This document shows, one piece after another, positions 58,042-64,000 of a DNA stretch of 64,000 nt. How positions within the stretch are numbered: position 1 is the first letter of the stretch; the number at the start of each line of letters is the position of its first letter. The notes beneath the pieces are model-generated. The model saw only the letters and a program-made list of their open reading frames with translations, was not told where the DNA came from and made no database searches. Source of the stretch: Rhyacichthys aspro (taxonomy: Eukaryota; Chordata; Actinopteri; Gobiiformes; Rhyacichthyidae); the NCBI GenBank assembly GCA_036850595.1, contig CM072165.1, positions 10,612,109-10,676,108 of the forward strand, written 5' to 3'. A program made the translations under genes and the position numbers.

Positions 58042-60180
58042 ATGTTAGGCCATCAATATCCAAATCCCGATAAGTCGCAACAACTGGTCAACTATGTGGA
58101 GGATTATCTGGAATGTGTGGAGTCCCTGCCTTTGGACATACAAAGAAATGTTTCTTTGCTTCGGGAAATTGATGCAAAGTATCAAGGTAATGTGCACCCG
58201 TAACGAGTCGTTTCATTCTAGCTGTTTAAGTGTACCAAACCCGGACAGCCTTATGGCAGGGTGTGTGAAATGGAGGAGCAGCCGCCAGTTGTCTTCCCAT
58301 TTTGCAAAAAGCGAGCGTCTCTTGTTCATATGTTCTTAAAAGGACACAAATGTTATCGGCCAAAACGTGTTCAAATCTTTTACGTTCCGTGTGTTAATAA
58401 TCATGCAGTTAGCCGCCCGTCACTACACGATGCTTTCTGTATTGTGTATTGTGTCACCAAACTCGATAAGCTCACGGTGGGCTTCACTCCACAAAACATA
58501 CGACTTCGTTACACTCTGTCCCAGAGCTTTTTATTAAAAATCTTGTGCCCAGTAGCCCTCACGGCACAGCAAAGGATACAATGCAACGCTGTGACATTAG
58601 TACCTTTAACTTTTTTGGCAAGATTACCGTTTACTAATGCGTGTTTTGTTATTTGAAAACAGCATTAACTGGTAAAATCCCACCTAACGGGGTGTAACAA
58701 AAGCAAGCCAAATACAAAACAGAGAATTTGGCCAAGCAGCAGATCATGAGACGTGTCCATTGTGGACCTTGGCTCGGTGAAAGCGGTTAAAGCAAATTGG
58801 AGCTTTTATAAAGCTAATCTACTGTTCTTCGTAGCACAGCATGTGAATGTGTAGGCCGTAGGTTCTTATAACAACAACAAGAGCAACCACAGCAAGAACA
58901 TGATCTTAGAGTTTTAAATGTTACTACAAAAGCCTACAGCTGCGTACAGAAAAACACTTCTCATTGTTACAATACGGATGAAGCATCTGAGAAGCTAACA
59001 ACCGGTCTCTGCTCATCACACGGCGTTTTATACACGACGTCAGTGTCGACAGTCAAAACGCGCGATTAAACTGAGTGAAGGAACAAATACACATCCTCCC
59101 AATGTGTTTGCCCCCATCGCCCGTCGACAGTGAACCGCAGAGCCGGACAGCTCCTCTGCCCAGAGGGACTTCCACAGGCAGGCAGCCCCCTACAACAGCT
59201 CTCTGACGTCACTTCCTGCAGGCGCCAGTCCCTCACACCAAAAACACAAAAGCCACATTCAGATTTCTTTTAAAATAAGCTTAATGTCCTAATATCAAAG
59301 GCAAACACTTTATTAATCCACATGAATAATTTAGTCATTCTGTTACAAATTAAACTTAAAATATTCATTTTGGAAGCAATCCTAACCAATAAGACAATTA
59401 AAAAAATCTCCTCACAGGATAATGCATAAACAAAGTAGTTCAATGTTTGGAATATTAATAGCACTTTCTTGATTTGCAGAAGTACTGAAAGAGGTGGATG
59501 AAGTATTTGAGAAGTACAAAGTGGAGCAGGATGTGGCGCAGCGGAAGCGTCTACAGATCCAACTGCAGCGGGCCCTCATCATCAGCCAGGAGCTGGGTGA
59601 TGAGAAGATCCATGTGGTGACCCAGATGACAGAGCTGGTGGAGAACCGCTCACGCCAGATGGACTCCCACTCCCTATGTCTGCAGGACTCTTGTGAGGCT
59701 GAGAGGCTTCCAGCAGAGAGACGCTCAAGTGTCCAAGAGCCGCCGGCCCCTGAGCGCACCTCAGCTCGTCGCCCACGCAGACAGCGGAACAGCGAGAGCC
59801 GTGACTCCAGTCATCCTTCGGCGAACGGCTCTCTTGTGGATGACTCTGTGGAGGAGCTGCCTATTCCTCCGCCACGAGAGAAGAAGTCCAAGTCTGCCAA
59901 AAAGAAGAAGCGCAAGGCCAAACAGGAACGCGACGCATCCCCGGTCGACTTTGCTATCGACCCCAATGAGCCGACCTACTGTTTGTGTGAGCAGGTATCT
60001 TATGGCGAGATGATTGGCTGTGACAATGACCAGTGTCCCATTGAATGGTTCCACTTCTCTTGTGTGGGGCTCACTTACAAGCCCAAAGGCAAGTGGTACT
60101 GCCCCAAATGCAGAGGGGACAACGAAAAGACCATGGACAAAAGCTTGGACAAAAACAGAAAAGACCGTCGGTCGAGGTAG
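58042..60180 (+). CDS. ing2: Inhibitor of growth protein 2
   Basis: Nuclear subunit of Sin3-HDAC complexes that reads H3K4me3. Two exons, 58042-58186 and 59480-60180, encode 281 residues; human ING2 has 280. The N-terminal ING coiled-coil domain runs from YVEDYLECVESLP through QELGDEKIHVVTQMTELVENR. A lysine-rich nuclear localisation segment follows (KKSKSAKKKKRKAKQ). The C4HC3 PHD finger is near residues 210-260 and includes PTYCLCEQVSYGEMIGCDN and GKWYCPKC. The C-terminal basic tail ends KDRRSR, as in ING2, not the ING1 ending, so ING2 is preferred. The first-exon start MLGHQ parallels MLGQQ of human ING2. The same exon structure, a short first exon and one long second exon, supports the call. 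Confidence 0.94.
58187..59479 (+). other. ing2 intron
   Basis: This 1.3-kb intron is moderately CpG-rich in its middle (about 58960-59170). A 131-codon open frame inside it has no recognisable features and is taken as chance. Confidence 0.7.
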
Positions 60181-60791
60181 TGACCTGTCCTCTGGCGCCT
60201 CTCATGAGCATTAGGATGGCTGACAACAGTACACTTGCAAGAGCACAATCCGTTACTAGCAGCGCTTATTAATCAAGGATGTGTTGAGAACTGCTGGATC
60301 TCTCCACCTGCTAAACTGAAGTCACATCTGCACAAGAAGCTGCTCCAAGAATCATCAGTGTGAGGCAGCCATCTTAGTGAATTTGGTTGCTTTTTGTGGG
60401 ACTTTATTTACCATTTTAACTTAGGATAAAGAATAACCTTTTTTTCTATTCCTGATTTATAATGTATACCTGTTAATTGTCCTTATTTCCCTCAGTTCTA
60501 AATAAGCAAATTGAGCTCTTCTTTAACTTTTCTCAGAATTGTTCTCAGATATTTAAAATCAATGTCTGCCTCTATATTATAATGGCTCATTGAAAATAAA
60601 TGTAATATGTTTACAGAAGATGGATATTTAATTCAGATGATTGACACTGGAATAGGACGCCATGTTTGTGGACTTTGATTTCATTTGTCACTATTGTGTA
60701 TGTTTCTTTTTATATTCATTAAAAGAAAGGATCATTACGTTGTGTACTGTTTGACTCACAGTCTGCTGTAGCCGTACTGTGCAAATACACG
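60181..60791. other. Convergent 3' region of ing2 and the WD-repeat gene
   Basis: The ing2 trailer ends near AATAAA at 60595-60600. The opposing gene stops at 60792, and its nearest canonical minus-strand signal is TTTATT near 60404. The two transcripts may therefore overlap tail-to-tail. Confidence 0.5.
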
Positions 60792-63700
60792 CTAAGAGTT
60801 TCCCTCTTCCTCTTCGCTGCTGCTGGACTCTTCAAACAGATCACAGGCTCTAGACCCCTGTCCTGTGGAGCTGGTGGTCCCGGAGCTGAACCAGACAGTA
60901 ACCAGAGCAGGGCTGTGGCTGAGGCCGAGTAGGACATTCACATGGCTCCCACCGAGCGGCTTCACACAGCTGACATGAGCGTCCAGGGAGAGTGTCGAGA
61001 GGAAGATGGCTTTCTCCACATCCCACAGACTGAAGTGTCCTGCAGGTTTGAACAACATGACAAGAGCTTTATCACATAGCACATACTACTTTCCTAAAGC
61101 AGCTTTGTTTGGTTTTAAAGTTTTGAGCAGTGTTGTAAAAATTGTCAAGAGAAGTAGTTCCCACACTTCCAGAATTTAATTTGTAAGCTTCTCTATGGAT
61201 TTTTATACCACATCTAGCCCCTGAGTATGGTTTATTCGTACCATTGTAGCTTCACTTCACACATTTCCTTATTGTATGGGCTTTTCTGGACTTTGATTTT
61301 GCATTCCTTAAGAAATGCCCAATTTCCCCTGAGTGAAATAATTGATCAGTAAAAGTGCGGTTGACATATAACACTTGTATGTGAAAACTATGTGAGAGGA
61401 GCTGCTTTTAGCACCAGAGTGTAAAGACGACACACTCCTCACTCTACTGTATTAAGCAGACTACATGTTTTCTGCTAGAGCTCATACCTGACAGTAAGAC
61501 GGCTTTGGTCCCCCTCTCAGTCATGTAGAGTGTGCTGGAAGCTTCAATCTTCAAGTTCTCATAACCACAGATGCTTTTAATGTTTCTGTTAAAGGGCTCC
61601 CACACCTTTAGTCTGATTAAAAAAAAAGAAATAACATGAAGGTCAAGCACTTTACCTAAGTTTTACTGGACAAAGACACCTTTTCTTTCAAAAGTAATAA
61701 GCTAGCCATCCTTCATATAGTTATACTGCACCATACTTTCTTCTGCGAGCTTTCTTTCAATGAGAGCAGCCCACTCAACAGCAAAAAAAAAACCCCTAGA
61801 ATTATTTTCTGTTGATAAAACAAACAAAAAAAAGTACTGCACTTAGAAATAAAATGTGAATAGTTGATGTTTTAAATGTCTTATAGATAAGTTGAAGTTT
61901 TGAAACTGATTTAGTGAACTTGGAACCCTGTCTTTATTGAAGTGAAAGACTGGACCACTTATATGGTACAAGCTCAAATAGAAAAGCATTTTCACAAAAC
62001 CCTTGAGTTTCATTTCAAGGTTCTGAACGATCTGACATAAAATAAAAAAGCATATAACTGCAGTTTTCAAAATGTAAAAAATACATTAACTAGGGTTTGC
62101 CACTATTCTGCCAAGAGTAATAGTTTCAGAGTGTCTTTCATTAGACCCTTGAAGCACATTTCTGTAAGAAGCCCTTTATGTGAGGTGATGACGTACAAGT
62201 ATCACAATTCAGATTTAAAATAGCACACAGAGAACATTTACTTGTTGCTTCCTGTGATACCAAAGGCAACTCTGCTGGCATCATCAGTGAGAGCTACACA
62301 GCACACTCCGGGTTCATTCTGCAGTTTTTCATCCACCTATGGACATTTAAAACACAGAATATTAATACTGTTCAGCTGTTCCAGAAAGAGAGAGCCCTGT
62401 AATACGTGGATAACCACTCACAGTGCCTTTGTGCAGGTCCCACAGAGAGACGCCAGAGTAGCGCTCCTCTTGGTTGTAGCTGGTCAACACCAAGTGACTG
62501 CCGCTGTGAGTCAAAGCTGCTGTGTGGAGGTTCAGCAAGGCGTGTCTGTCCTCCAGAGTATGAAGATGCTCCTGTGATGTGACTCTGAACACATTAAGAT
62601 GGTGTGCAAAATAGGAGCAAACCAACACCTAAAACAGGGAATAGAAAAATACAGTTGATGAAAAGCTACATTATTTTTTGCATACTTACACCTGAGTCCT
62701 TTACCTGTTCATCTCCACTGAGCAAATACTGGTCAATTGCATTGTATTTCTCTCTTTCAAACTTCATTTCCTCTTCTTTCTCTCTCTGCGCCTCTCGCTC
62801 TAGTCTTCTTTTCTTTGTTGACTGGCTTTCCGTTCGAATATCCCATGGCATTACTTTGAAAAGACTATAGTTAGAGATCTAGCTATGGACAACAGGCAGA
62901 ATAAGGCATCTTACATGTTTCTGTTTTTGGTGTTTGGGGGGGCGGCAGGTCTTGAACCATAGCACTGGATAGAGGAGACTCTCCATGGGATAACTGTATT
63001 TGGTGTTTGATGGAGCCGGAGTCCAGATCCCACATGATTAGATGGTCTCTGAAATGGCACACAAGAGTTTAGGCCAAATAAAAGCAAGACAGACCTAGGT
63101 TTTGATAGGATTTTGATTTGATCTTTATGGTTTTATTTGCGGGTGTTTAATTGTTTTATTCAAGCACAGAGCTGCATTTTGAAAAACGCTAGAAACTCTC
63201 TCACTTGTGAAATTATGTTGTTAGTGACATACTGGTTGAAAATTGGACTAATTTTGATTAAAAAAAAGACATTACTGGCAGCAACTATAACACAATACAG
63301 GAAAATGGCTGAAAGCTTAACCTGTTGAACCTTGAAATGGAATCGTAGGGCAAAAAGATAAGTCGTACCGAAGTGTGACTAAATGGATTGAGACCTGTGT
63401 GATCTATCTGTGTATTTATGGATGTATGGAGTGTGTTAAAAGCAATAGGGTTAAAAAAAATTCATACATAAATAAGAAAGATTGGAAATGCTGTAAATGT
63501 GAGATGTAATGAATAAGAAAAAAAATAAGAATTAAGATTACTGTGACCCTGGCAATGACTTTTAATGACTAAATTCCAGGAGCAAGCAGAATTTGAGCCA
63601 GATACTGCACTCACAAGACGGCAAGCGCAGAGGCAGGTGTGAATACCTTGTTTGTCATTTAGTATTTGACATATGTGTATCATCACCTGGTCTCTGAAAG

Positions 63701-64000
63701 GCCAAGAAGTGTCCGTCCATCCTCCACAAGACGGTACTCATGCTGAGGACAGGTAATCACCGACAACCCAGTCTGTCTTCTCACGTAGCTTCTCTTTATC
63801 AAATCAAACACTAGAAGAGTCTGAAAGGGAAGAGACGAGACAAAACGTTGACTAATTATATTTTTTATAATCTGTGTCGCCATTGAATGTTAGACCTGAA
63901 AATGTGGAGGCGCTCGTGTGCGGCTGAACGAGCTTCTGTCTGTCAGGATGTAGAGCTTCAGGTCATGAGCGAGGACCACGTCTGTGCCGCTGTAGAGGCC
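60792..64000 (-). CDS. WD40-repeat protein, C-terminal part only
   Basis: Minus-strand exons visible: 63896-64000 (continues outside), 63687-63820, 62915-63048, 62705-62853, 62422-62628, 62242-62336, 61488-61612, 60792-61039. All phases agree, giving about 398 residues and a stop. WD-type motifs recur: HLIMWDLDSG, VSLWDLHKGT, NKLKVWEPF and HFSLWDVEKA, so at least four beta-propeller blades are present. Between blades is a highly charged segment (STKKRRLEREAQREKEEEMKFE) followed by YNAIDQYLLSGDEQ. The tail is acidic, ESSSSEEEEGNS. I have an unverified impression of similarity to the C-terminal propeller of NWD1/NWD2 (NACHT and WD-repeat proteins); no NACHT domain can be seen because the 5' part lies beyond the window. 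Function is therefore not assigned. Confidence 0.8.

Noticed and set aside
58261..58656. 131-codon open frame in the ing2 intron
   Set aside because: It has no domain, no splice partners and an ordinary composition; an open frame this long can occur by chance in a window of this size.

Overview
The window is vertebrate nuclear DNA, most probably from a teleost fish. Genes are split into many short exons with GT-AG introns, introns are compact, intergenic DNA is AT-rich and carries decayed tRNA-derived SINEs and a small hAT element, and every recognisable protein has a close vertebrate family. No bacterial operon, phage, CRISPR or viral gene was seen. Exon boundaries were placed by hand from splice sites, reading-frame phase and remembered family sequences; no alignment or transcript was available.

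Layout, left to right: map4k2 (+, 5' end outside the window, 480-13032); rbm4-type RNA-binding protein (+, 15469-17542); sf1 splicing factor 1 (+, 18754-26092); pygm muscle glycogen phosphorylase (+, 27666-36401); a divergent ETS1/2-like transcription factor (+, about 38294-40550); bola2 (-, 42972-43696) head-to-head with slx1 (+, 44597-46231); an MS4A/CD20-like four-span membrane protein (-, 46984-49625); a CD68/LAMP-like lysosomal glycoprotein with a threonine minisatellite (-, 51674-56028); ing2 (+, 58042-60180); and the C-terminal part of a WD-repeat protein (-, 60792 to beyond the window end), tail-to-tail with ing2.

The genes do not form one pathway. map4k2, sf1 and pygm are close neighbours in human 11q13 and bola2-slx1 are neighbours in human 16p11.2, so the window joins two blocks of old vertebrate gene order. 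Functional themes are stress-kinase signalling (map4k2), RNA processing (rbm4, sf1), muscle glycogen breakdown (pygm), transcription and chromatin (ETS, ing2), iron-sulphur handling (bola2), DNA-junction cutting (slx1) and haematopoietic-type membrane proteins (MS4A-like, CD68-like).

The points most worth a second look are the divergent third ETS1/2-type gene beside pygm, two apparent GC-AG introns in map4k2, the 42-bp coding minisatellite in the CD68-like gene, a six-fold ACGT cluster ahead of rbm4, a perfect CTCF-consensus match between pygm and the ETS gene, and an intronic hairpin in sf1. I found no clearly novel multi-gene system; the region looks like ordinary, compact fish euchromatin.
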